Source: Natrinema hispanicum (GTDB lineage: Archaea > Halobacteriota > Halobacteria > Halobacteriales > Natrialbaceae). Taken from it: 64,000 nucleotides of DNA. A program made the position numbers and the translations under genes. The stretch spans positions 620,001 through 684,000 of the forward strand of contig NZ_SHMP01000004.1 in assembly GCF_004217335.1 (NCBI RefSeq). The letters run 5' to 3'. Numbering within the stretch: position 1 is the first letter of the stretch; each line of letters starts with the position of its first letter. Under the pieces are notes generated by a model, which searched no databases, was not told the origin of the DNA, and worked only from the letters and a program-made list of their open reading frames with translations. Below, piece by piece: positions 37,531 to 44,602 of the stretch.

Positions 37531-37833
37531 TCACTGTCCTTTATCCTCTGTCGTCTCGTCGGTGTCGGGATCGTACCGGCGAAGCTGGTTGGTTGTCGGT
37601 TCGAATCCCGCTGCACGGAGTGCCTCAACCCACGAACCGAACCGCCGTTTGTATGGCGACGGTGAATACCGACCGAGTTCGGTCATCTGGCTGACCGTCG
37701 GCGGACGGTCGACGACGTCACCGAGTCGCTGCAGTTCGGTAATCAACTCTTCTCGAGAAAAGAGATCCTCCGTCGTTCCGGTAATCGGTGTGCAGATTTG
37801 GATCCAGAGATGCCAGGCAAATGGTGTGATCAC
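37531..37833 (-). CDS. HNH-associated repeat protein, short
   Basis: 100 residues. SREELITELQRLGDVVDRPP followed by TVSQMTELGRYSPSPYKRRF and GSWVEALRAAGFEP is the repeat that flanks HNH homing nucleases and related DNA-binding proteins. No HNH core is present, so this is a lone repeat or a fragment. The start is a GTG; the first 15 residues are hydrophobic and unusual. Convergent with the cysteine-rich gene, 2 bases between stops. Confidence 0.6.
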   Translation of the reverse strand: MITPFAWHLWIQICTPITGTTEDLFSREELITELQRLGDVVDRPPTVSQMTELGRYSPSPYKRRFGSWVEALRAAGFEPTTNQLRRYDPDTDETTEDKGQ

Positions 37834-37853
37834 TGCCTTCCTGATCCAACCGA

Positions 37854-39269
37854 TTACTGATATTTCATGTCGTCTGATCTAGTGAAGAGCAGTGTTTGAG
37901 CCTGACTATCTAAGTTGAATAATTGGAGATCGTCACGCTCGGACACGGCTTCATGTACTGACTGTGTTGCGCCACTTCGTGTGAACAACGCGTATTCCGT
38001 GTCAACTTCGCCGGAGTCCGGCGTCCAGCGAATTTTCGACGCGTGGTCTTCGAGTGAGGACAGAGCACTGTAGTCCAGTGGCGAATTAGTGAATTTGCAT
38101 TCACCGACGACCATTGTTCCGTCTGTGGTGAACCCGACAACATCCACTTCATGTTCTTTGTACCACCAGCGGCCGATATCAAGGAATAGCTTCTCTGGAT
38201 ACAGGTTCGGGAGTGCATCCTGACAAAGCGTTTCGAAATCTTGACTGACGAAATCAGGCAGTTCTGGTTCGATAACTGCTTCGTAGGCGTCCTCACCTAA
38301 ACGCTCGTATCGATCTTCTTTGCCGTAGACGAAGCGGAACCAGAAGCGAAAGAGGGGATCCAGGATTCGATAGCGTCCGCGGCGTGACTTCGCTTTCTCC
38401 TCGGTGATGGGAACTTCCCGTTCAATGAGCCGCAACCGTTCTAACTTCTGAGTGTACGTCGAGATTTGTTTCCCGTCGATTCCCACCGTTTGGGCGATCT
38501 CGTTCGATGTCGTCTTCCCTGCGGCTATTGCAGTGAGGATCGCAAAGTACCGATTTGGGTCTGTGAGTTCGGTCCGGAGGACGTATTCTGGTTCGTTGTG
38601 GAGATACCCCTTCTGAGAGAGTACCTCCTTCGTGAGGACTGTCCCGAGGTCCTGGTTAAGATCGATACCGTCGAGATAGTATGGGACACCACCGAAAATC
38701 CCCCACGCGAAAACACGCTCTTCTGGGGAATACTCGTCTGGAAGGAACTCTTGTGCAGCGGTGAACTCGAGTGGCCGGAGATCAAGTTTCTCGGTGAAAC
38801 GCCCGTACAGAGGACTGTTCCCAAGGAGTGTCGCTTCTTCCATCATGCTGATCGATGAGCCAACCAGAATGAGTGTTCCCGATGTGTTTTGGAATCGCTG
38901 GTCCCATAACCGCTGAATGACCGAGGGAAGGCTCTCATCGGCGTCAATCAGGTAGGGAAATTCGTCGAGGACGACGATCCCGTCTTGGTCGCCGAGATAC
39001 CCCAGGAGTGCTTCCCAGTTCTGCTTGATATCCGTAATCCCTGGAAACGTGTCGGCAGCGACGTCGACGAACTCGTCGAGTTGTATCTGCGAAGTGGTTT
39101 CCGTAGCCTGATAGACGACGGCATCGTTTCGCTCGGCAAGCGAGTGTTGGACGAGTTGTGTTTTCCCAAGGCGCCGCCGGCCAAAGATGACGACCATCTC
39201 AGCGCCGTCGGAATCGTAGCACCTGCGGAGCTGTGAGAGTTCATCTTCTCGGTTGACGAAGCGCTCCAT
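37854..39269 (-). CDS. Archaeal ATPase with DUF234 nuclease-like domain
   Basis: 471 residues. The P-loop is VIFGRRRLGKTQLVQHS (about residue 28), Walker B is IVVLDEFPYLIDAD, sensor-like ILVGSSISMMEE follows; a winged-helix section (TTSNEIAQTVGIDGKQISTY) leads into the C-terminal DUF234 region, where HEVDVVGFTTDG and VVGECKF match a PD-(D/E)xK nuclease pattern (K at about residue 391). Such proteins are widespread in archaea, often near mobile DNA; substrate unknown. The promoter side carries a cluster of inverted and direct repeats (39306-39360). Confidence 0.8.
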   Translation of the reverse strand: MERFVNREDELSQLRRCYDSDGAEMVVIFGRRRLGKTQLVQHSLAERNDAVVYQATETTSQIQLDEFVDVAADTFPGITDIKQNWEALLGYLGDQDGIVVLDEFPYLIDADESLPSVIQRLWDQRFQNTSGTLILVGSSISMMEEATLLGNSPLYGRFTEKLDLRPLEFTAAQEFLPDEYSPEERVFAWGIFGGVPYYLDGIDLNQDLGTVLTKEVLSQKGYLHNEPEYVLRTELTDPNRYFAILTAIAAGKTTSNEIAQTVGIDGKQISTYTQKLERLRLIEREVPITEEKAKSRRGRYRILDPLFRFWFRFVYGKEDRYERLGEDAYEAVIEPELPDFVSQDFETLCQDALPNLYPEKLFLDIGRWWYKEHEVDVVGFTTDGTMVVGECKFTNSPLDYSALSSLEDHASKIRWTPDSGEVDTEYALFTRSGATQSVHEAVSERDDLQLFNLDSQAQTLLFTRSDDMKYQ

Positions 39270-39305
39270 ATCCCTACGTCATCTCACCAGAGGATAATAC
39301 TTCCG

Positions 39306-39360
39306 AATAGCCTATTTCAAAATAGGCTATTTTGAGATTGGCTAATTTAAAACTGGCTAT
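39306..39360. promoter_or_regulatory. Operator-like repeats upstream of the DUF234 ATPase
   Basis: A perfect 11-bp inverted repeat, AATAGCCTATT / AATAGGCTATT, with a 4-base spacer (39306-39331), is followed by direct repeats GGCTAA (39340) and GGCTAT (39355) at 15-base steps from GGCTAT at 39325; another GGCTAT lies at 39386. The position, 37-91 bases before the ATPase start, fits repressor binding. Confidence 0.6.
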
Positions 39361-39413
39361 GGTTGACACCGTACTTGGGTTTGCTGGCTATCGGTCATGC
39401 TGTGAGGGCGTTC
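39361..39413. repeat. Dispersed repeat copy B
   Basis: Matches 34057-34132 at the blocks CCGTACTTGGGTTTGCTGGC and GTCATGCTGTG, missing the 23 bases between them. It abuts the left side of the TnpB element. Confidence 0.5.
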
Positions 39414-39909
39414 TAAGTCAACCGCCTCGGGGTCGTACGGAAATCTTCGATTTCCGTGATGACGAGACGCTCCGCGTCTCGAACCACTTTACCCCGAGGC
39501 GATTTACAAGCGGTACGAGACGAATGCCACGGGGCTTGACCCCGTGGATGAAGCCGACACAAAGTGAACCAACCAATTAAATCGAAACACCACGAACAAA
39601 GTGGTGTGACGGCACAATCCGCGTCTGGCTTAGTCGGCGAAAACAAGCCGGGTCAGACGCTTCACCGTGACCACCGAGTAGGAGTGGGAGCCTCCGAATA
39701 CACGCCTGCGGAGACTGCGTTCCCTGTGGATTCCCTCGTGGAATCTGCAAAGCGCGTTTGTCGAGGGAACCTCGACAGGCTGTCAGACGGTGTCTGAAGG
39801 CGGTGCAAGGCGAGTGCCTCGGGGCTTGACCCCGAGGGTGAAGCCGACAACGCCTAATCTATCAACGCTAATCTATACCTTTACAACGCCGTAGTCCGAC
39901 GATTAAGCT

Positions 39910-41175
39910 ATGGAGAAGTCGCTTACGAAGACACTCGTCTTCCAACTCCAATCCGACAACGAGCGACTTCTCTCTGACGCATACCACGAATCTCGGTGGG
40001 TGTACAACCAAACCATCCAGTTAGCGAAAGATGGGATGGACTGGGATGACATCTCGCCACGTCTCGAAGACGAAGCAGACCTCGTGAAGAACACCACGCA
40101 ACGAATCGTCTCCAAGGCCTTAGAAGCACTTCAGCAGTCCTACGACCGCGACGATTACAACACGCCCAGTCACGAGAAGACTGGCCCGTACCCGTTGCGG
40201 ATGAACTTCACTGAAGGCTATAACCTTACTCTCGAAGGTGACGGTATACACTACCGCATTAGTGCCAAACCATACAACCCGGTCAAAGGCACGCTTCGTG
40301 GCGCACCAGACAATCTTGAACTTCTCGAACAAGCCCTCGAAAGTGACGAATGGCGTGTAGGAACCGCTGAAGCGATGACGCGCAACGGCAATCACGAACT
40401 GCACGTCAACGTCACTCATCTCGAAGCCACGGTTCAAGACAAACACGACGCTCGAACCGCTGTCGGCGTAGACATCAACGAAGACTGCGTAGCCCTTTCA
40501 GCTCTTCATGAAGACGACATCGTTGATTCGGCGATCATCGACTACCCTGAAATCAAGCAGGAGCGTCATCGCTACTTCACGATGCGTAAGCGGATGCAGA
40601 ACGCTGGGCAGACAACGTTCGATCAAGTATTCGAGGACAAGGAAAAACGGTACGTTCACGACCAACTCCACCAAGTCTCACGACGGATTGTGGAGTGGGT
40701 TCAGCAATTCGAGTCGCCGCTCGTTGTGTTTGAAGACCTCAAGCACATGCGAGACTCGATTGACTACGGCACTCGGATGAACCTCCGATTACACTCCTTA
40801 CCGTTTCACAAACTCCGCTCGTTCGTCGCGTACAAAGCGGCGTTCGAAGGAATTCCGAGCGATGACATCGACCCAGCTTACACCAGTCAGACGTGTTCTT
40901 TTACTGAGTGTAGACATACGGCTCGGTCGAATCGCCGGAAGAAACGGTTCAAGTGCAACTCGTGTGGTCGGCAAGATCACGCTGACCGAAACGCGGCAGT
41001 GAATATTGCGAAGAAGGGGTTGGAAGCGTTAAATCGAAATGTGCCTGCTCTCAACACGTTACCGACTGTTCGGAAACTGCGACGGCGGGCATCGGGCTGT
41101 GTGAACCAGCCGACCGTGACCCACCCGACCGTTCGAGGCCACCACGCCGATGGTCGCATGGGAGTGTCCGACTAA
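39910..41175 (+). CDS. tnpB: TnpB RNA-guided nuclease of IS200/IS605-type element
   Basis: 421 residues. An N-terminal helical domain (ESRWVYNQTIQLAKDGMDW) precedes a RuvC-like nuclease: GVDINEDCVALS (first Asp), LVVFEDLKHMRDS (Glu) and CGRQDHADRNAAVNIAKKGL (last Asp). A zinc finger CSFTECRHTARSN / CNSCGRQ splits the nuclease. All three catalytic acids are present, so the enzyme could be active. TnpB cuts DNA guided by an RNA made from the element's right end, which overlaps the gene's 3' end here. Intact, with a native C-terminus GHHADGRMGVSD. Confidence 0.9.
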   Translation: MEKSLTKTLVFQLQSDNERLLSDAYHESRWVYNQTIQLAKDGMDWDDISPRLEDEADLVKNTTQRIVSKALEALQQSYDRDDYNTPSHEKTGPYPLRMNFTEGYNLTLEGDGIHYRISAKPYNPVKGTLRGAPDNLELLEQALESDEWRVGTAEAMTRNGNHELHVNVTHLEATVQDKHDARTAVGVDINEDCVALSALHEDDIVDSAIIDYPEIKQERHRYFTMRKRMQNAGQTTFDQVFEDKEKRYVHDQLHQVSRRIVEWVQQFESPLVVFEDLKHMRDSIDYGTRMNLRLHSLPFHKLRSFVAYKAAFEGIPSDDIDPAYTSQTCSFTECRHTARSNRRKKRFKCNSCGRQDHADRNAAVNIAKKGLEALNRNVPALNTLPTVRKLRRRASGCVNQPTVTHPTVRGHHADGRMGVSD

Positions 41176-41215
41176 CCCACGGGAAGCCTCGGGGCTTGAC
41201 CCCGAGGCGGTTCAC
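41050..41215 (+). ncRNA. Possible guide (omega) RNA of the TnpB element
   Basis: Inferred by position only. In related systems the guide RNA covers the end of tnpB and the right-end hairpin, with the guide taken from flanking DNA. Here the hairpin at 41187-41207 and the following DUF6141 sequence would supply scaffold and guide. No promoter was identified. Confidence 0.3.
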
Positions 41216-41512
41216 AGTCTTCGTCTCCAGACCGAGGTCAGAGCCGACGGTATCTATATCAAAATGTGGCCGCTTCACTGGTCTTTCCGTCGAATTACCT
41301 GGTCGGAGATCGAGCGATACGAACCCAGACAGTACAGCCCACTGCGTGAGTTCGGCGGATGGGGAATTCGCTGGGCGCCCGGGAAACTCGCATACAATGT
41401 TAGTGGCAACCGAGGCGTCTGGATCGAACGAGCAAACGGGCGCGCAGTTCTGATCGGATCGCAACGCCCCGAGAACTTCGTCAGGGCAATCGAGGAAGTC
41501 TCCGAAAGCTGA
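41216..41512 (+). pseudogene. DUF6141 protein, C-terminal part only
   Basis: 98 residues continue straight from the IS edge: YIKMWPLHWSFRRITWSEIE, EPRQYSPLREFGGWGIRW, KLAYNVSGNRGVWIERANG and LIGSQRPENFVRAIEEV, matching the C-terminal domain of haloarchaeal DUF6141 proteins as I remember them. The N-terminal membrane part is missing and was not found left of the TnpB element, so insertion came with loss of the 5' half. Confidence 0.6.
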
Positions 41513-41711
41513 GGGGTGTGTGGTCAAGGCGTCTGTGGACAGCTGTTGTCTTCGGACACTCCTTCCGAGACCGTATTCGGAAGTGACCGCCGAGACCCGC
41601 TCGAGAGACCTACCTATAGCTAACCAACCTCCAAACCAACCGCCTGCGTGCTGTGATGGTGGTGTGTGCTGAGAGATTGAGCCTCTCTCGAGAGTGTGTT
41701 TTACCCGGTGT

Positions 41712-42866
41712 CTACGGGGAACCGTGGACGCCAGCTGTCTCTGGAGTCTGTTCTGGTTCGCTCACATTCGGTGTTTCACCCGGAATCTCTGCATCGGTGG
41801 GGAGTACGAGTCGGCGTTCGGTGTACTCGAGCCCGTTCTTTCGCTCAGTCCGTTTGCGAACCGCGACACGATGATTCGAGAGGTCGAGCACGGCGTCGAT
41901 CGTCCGGGAGACGAGCTTCTTTGCATACGTCTCGCTCGTCCCGGGCTCCTGCCGGCGGATCCAGTGTTTCAGGTCGCTCGCTTTGATGTACGCTTTGATT
42001 CCCTTGCATCCGGACTCCCAGGGGTTGTCACCGACGCTCGAGTCAGTACGTGCTTTCCACAGCTTTGCAGCCAACCGTGTTGGCAACGCATTCGCCGTCG
42101 AGCGAAGCATCTCCTCGTCCATGCGGGAGAGTTGCTGAATCGGAAGCAGGTCACCATGAGCGAGTGCGACGTTCCCACTGCGTTCGAGTGGGTCGTCTGA
42201 CTCGGGAAGTCGATAATAGGTGTGGCCGTCGTCTTTGGTGATCCGCTCGAGGTGATCGCCGTCGATATCGATCTCGTGGTGATCGACAGTCTCGGTGAGG
42301 AGGTGGGCACCTTTCTCGAGTTCACGGGCCTGGAGTTCTTCGATCCGCTGTTTGTTCACTCCTGATCGCTTGCGTGCGGCATCTGTGAGTGCATCAAGCC
42401 GAGTGGTCTCCTGTTCGCAGTCATCGAGACGGTCGCGAAGGTGTTCGTTCGTCTCTTGGAGGTCTGCTTTCTCAGTTTCGAGGCCCTCGAGTTCGTCTTT
42501 GGTCTGTTCGAGGTCGTCCTCGAGCGTGTCGACGCGCTCGGTAAGTTGTCTGTTTTGTTCCTGGAGGTGCTCGATCGTTTCTGCGAGGGTTTCAATGTCG
42601 ACCTCACCGCATTCGGGGAGACTACTCATCGGGTGTCGCCTCCGTTCAGATGAAGGTTGAGCGTGAGATGGCGTGGTCTTGTTTCTGTCGTCACTGACGA
42701 TCGAGATTTCCTCGAGATACTCGATACCGACTTCTCGCCACTGAGACTCGCACAGTTCGAACTCGATCCGCGCCCACGCGTACTCGCCCTCGAGTTGTGG
42801 TTCGAAGACGAACTTTCGCATCGGCCCATGGACGGGCGTCCACTGAAGCGAGAATTCGTCCGTCAT
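41712..42866 (-). CDS. Coiled-coil plasmid-type protein (possible in-frame joining of two genes)
   Basis: 384 residues. From METs at 42629 (SSLPECGEVDIETLAETI) a long heptad coiled coil runs over about 90 residues (LEDDLEQTKDELEGLETEKA), followed by a folded C-domain (TYYRLPESDDPLERS, NPWESGCKGIKAYIKASDL). The first 79 residues (TDEFSLQWTPVHGPMRKFVF) look like a separate small protein whose start at 42866 is coupled by ATGA to the gene before. A one-base change near 42685 would end that small gene at an ATGA overlap with 42629 (alternative tail LNLHLNGGDTR), giving two genes. The role is unknown; the context suggests a plasmid maintenance operon. Confidence 0.6.
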   Translation of the reverse strand: MTDEFSLQWTPVHGPMRKFVFEPQLEGEYAWARIEFELCESQWREVGIEYLEEISIVSDDRNKTTPSHAQPSSERRRHPMSSLPECGEVDIETLAETIEHLQEQNRQLTERVDTLEDDLEQTKDELEGLETEKADLQETNEHLRDRLDDCEQETTRLDALTDAARKRSGVNKQRIEELQARELEKGAHLLTETVDHHEIDIDGDHLERITKDDGHTYYRLPESDDPLERSGNVALAHGDLLPIQQLSRMDEEMLRSTANALPTRLAAKLWKARTDSSVGDNPWESGCKGIKAYIKASDLKHWIRRQEPGTSETYAKKLVSRTIDAVLDLSNHRVAVRKRTERKNGLEYTERRLVLPTDAEIPGETPNVSEPEQTPETAGVHGSP

Positions 42867-42976
42867 CGGTCCACCCCCACCTGCTCGCGGATTTCACAGT
42901 AGGCCCGTTCGATGTCACCTGGGGTGATTGGGTGCTCGAGTTCGAGTGTGATGGTGACTCGGCGTTCGTTGGTCAT
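42863..42976 (-). CDS. Small 37-residue protein in overlapping operon
   Basis: TNERRVTITLELEHPITPGD to EQVGVDR. It is too short for most callers, but it has ATGA overlaps with both neighbours (start inside the stop of the 43341 gene, stop inside the start at 42866) and a good codon bias. Predicted mixed beta-alpha, no family recognised. Confidence 0.5.
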   Translation of the reverse strand: MTNERRVTITLELEHPITPGDIERAYCEIREQVGVDR

Positions 42977-43341
42977 CGCCGATCACCCTCGTGCATCTCG
43001 GCGAAGATTTTCTTGACATCGAGGTGGACCGGACGGTCTGTCCAGCCTCTGACCGACTCGACATACGCAACCCATCTGTCGCGGTCGTCGTCTTGCTCGA
43101 GTTTTTCTGTATGATCGAGTTCGCCACAGACGCGAAACCAGTACACTCCCGCATTCTCGGGGAGGAATCGTTCCGCGCGATCTGGCGTCACATAGACCGT
43201 GTTCGTGGCCTCATCGACGTGATGGTGAAAGCCCTCGCCGTCTTCTCCGAGGTAACCGTAGTAGCTTCCCGATTGCTCGAGGACGATGTTGTCCTGCTGT
43301 CCATCCGAAATCGTTTCGTGTGTCGTAGTCGTAGCTGACAT
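42973..43341 (-). CDS. Hypothetical protein, first gene of the overlapping operon
   Basis: 122 residues, not recognised. It has HHHVDEATNTVYVTPDRAER, a short Trp-containing strand (VYWFRVCGELDH), and a charged C-terminus ending AEMHEGDRR. It heads a run of ATGA-overlapping genes (42976, 42866). The region upstream holds a nested palindrome and the divergent winged-helix gene, so it is likely repressed by that protein. Confidence 0.55.
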   Translation of the reverse strand: MSATTTTHETISDGQQDNIVLEQSGSYYGYLGEDGEGFHHHVDEATNTVYVTPDRAERFLPENAGVYWFRVCGELDHTEKLEQDDDRDRWVAYVESVRGWTDRPVHLDVKKIFAEMHEGDRR

Positions 43342-43442
43342 TGCCTTGTCTCAAGGCACGGTCGGCGGCGGTGGTGCGCCGCCGGCACAGACGTTTCATC
43401 TGACCGTATCCCGTGCTTCAATCTACTCTACGATCCCGGACT

Positions 43443-43482
43443 ACATAGAACTTACGTAGTAAGTTAATAGGAAGTTCTATGT
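43443..43482. promoter_or_regulatory. Nested palindromic operator between divergent genes
   Basis: An outer perfect 11-bp inverted repeat, ACATAGAACTT (43443-43453) / AAGTTCTATGT (43472-43482), encloses an inner 7-bp pair AACTTAC / GTAAGTT (43449-43465) around GTA. It lies between the minus-strand operon (start 43341) and the winged-helix gene (43510), the classic place for a shared repressor site. Confidence 0.65.
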
Positions 43483-43509
43483 GTTCTTGAAACGATTACG
43501 CTGATAGTC

Positions 43510-43755
43510 ATGGGTATACGAGCATTTGATATGGTTGAGCTGGATGACCGAGATCGATCTGTACTTGATGTCATGATCAACGGTCGAGCGAATCCATATC
43601 TGATTCGTGAGGAAACGGGATTGGAAAAGGGGGATGTGAACACTGTGCTTGTGAGACTCGCTCGGTTAGGCTATGTGGAACAGGTAACTCGAGGTCTGTA
43701 CGAAATCACGGACAAAGGGCGCACGGCTGTGAACAAAGCGGATAGCGAAAAATAA
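43510..43755 (+). CDS. Small winged-helix regulator
   Basis: 81 residues from 43510, or 74 from the ATG at 43531, which begins VELDDRDRSVLDVMINGRAN and looks more natural. NPYLIREETGLEKGDVNTVL is the helix-turn-helix, then LARLGYVEQVTRGLYEITDK forms the wing, as in PhiH1-repressor-like haloarchaeal proteins. It is transcribed away from the plasmid-type operon across a nested palindrome (43443-43482), so it probably represses both itself and that operon. Confidence 0.7.
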   Translation: MGIRAFDMVELDDRDRSVLDVMINGRANPYLIREETGLEKGDVNTVLVRLARLGYVEQVTRGLYEITDKGRTAVNKADSEK

Positions 43756-44359
43756 GCTTGCTATCAACAATCAAGAAGACGCCAGTTCACGAGCCTCGAA
43801 GAGTACCCTCACTGTCACACCCGAATTTCTCTTGACCTCGTCTCACCTGTGGATGCTTTACGAATATGAGTGATTTCCTGATGGGTAATACCCTCTCCAC
43901 TACCCTTTCGTAGATGTCTCAAGCCGCTTCTATAACTACTTCTGTTGAAACACTAGACAGGTGTGAAGACGTATATGATATAGCAATAACCATAATCGGC
44001 CTCGATATCAGTACACGGGAAGACGTTCTCGTCCATTCCGTGTATCGCCACTGTTCAACCTCTTCGAAGATGACCATCTGTAACTCCTTGCGAGGATCAA
44101 CCAGGCGCTCACTCTCTTCCACGTCTCTCACTCTGGATTCGTTCGGTTCGCCGATCGAAGTAGTATCTGGAAGGACGGTTTACGCCCAACTTCGAACCAG
44201 TAGCGAGCGTAACCTGATTCAAGACTCAGAACCACGATTAAGGGCAAAAACCGTTCACGGTGCTCGATACCTCAATATGAATGCACTTGCTTATCCAATA
44301 TTGAGAAAGTGATAGAATCCTTTATGTGTGTCTGACGTTGCTATCACAAAGTGTGTGGA
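43756..44359. other. Gap without a supportable gene
   Basis: About 600 bases. A plus-strand ORF (43914-44312) and an overlapping minus-strand one (43919-44131, VEESERLVDPRKELQMVIF) exist; neither has a recognisable family or clear coding bias. The latter may be part of a decayed gene. I call neither. Confidence 0.4.
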
Positions 44360-44509
44360 ATGAAAGAACTGTTCAAATCACTACTCTTCAGGTCCTCGGA
44401 GTCAACCGTTATCCGTGAGTGTCGCCGGTGTGGCACCGAGGCCTCAGCGTCGGACACCCGCTGTCCTCAGTGCGAGGCCGACACGATTTCTGAGTACAAG
44501 ATCAAGTGA
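44360..44509 (+). CDS. 49-residue zinc-ribbon protein
   Basis: KELFKSLLFRSSESTVIREC leads into C-x2-C and C-x2-C pairs (CRRCGTE, CPQCEAD), which could hold one zinc. It ends ISEYKIK. Small zinc-ribbon proteins of this type are abundant in haloarchaea, mostly uncharacterised. Good start at 44360. Confidence 0.55.
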   Translation: MKELFKSLLFRSSESTVIRECRRCGTEASASDTRCPQCEADTISEYKIK

Positions 44510-44602
44510 TAGGCCGCCGTCGACACAGATCAAATTGGTGTCCGACTCACGTGTGAACGATCACTGGTTGGTCAGTCATCCATTTCCACATCGTGGTTGA
44601 AC

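Larger units (their letters stand above)
39424..41215 (+). mobile_element. IS200/IS605-type (TnpB-only) insertion element
   Basis: The element carries tnpB but no tnpA. Its left side is rich in hairpins: a stem from CGCCTCGGGG (about 39429) to CCCCGAGGCG (about 39490), enclosing two smaller ones (GAAATCTTCGATTTC, GAGACGCTCCGCGTCTC), then two GGGGCTTGACCCC stems at about 39530 and 39828, each followed by GTGAAGCC- or GATGAAGCC-like bases. The right end is CCTCGGGGCTTGACCCCGAG with CGGTTCAC at 41187-41215. It interrupts a DUF6141-type gene. The left boundary is approximate. Confidence 0.6.

Noticed and set aside
41712..42866. Treating the 384-residue frame as certainly one protein
   Set aside because: The ATGA arrangement suggests two genes after a one-base change near 42685, so the fusion is only one of two readings.
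43914..44312. ORF of 132 residues on the plus strand
   Set aside because: Ser/Thr/Arg-rich without haloarchaeal acidic bias, overlapped by a minus-strand ORF of similar quality, no known family.
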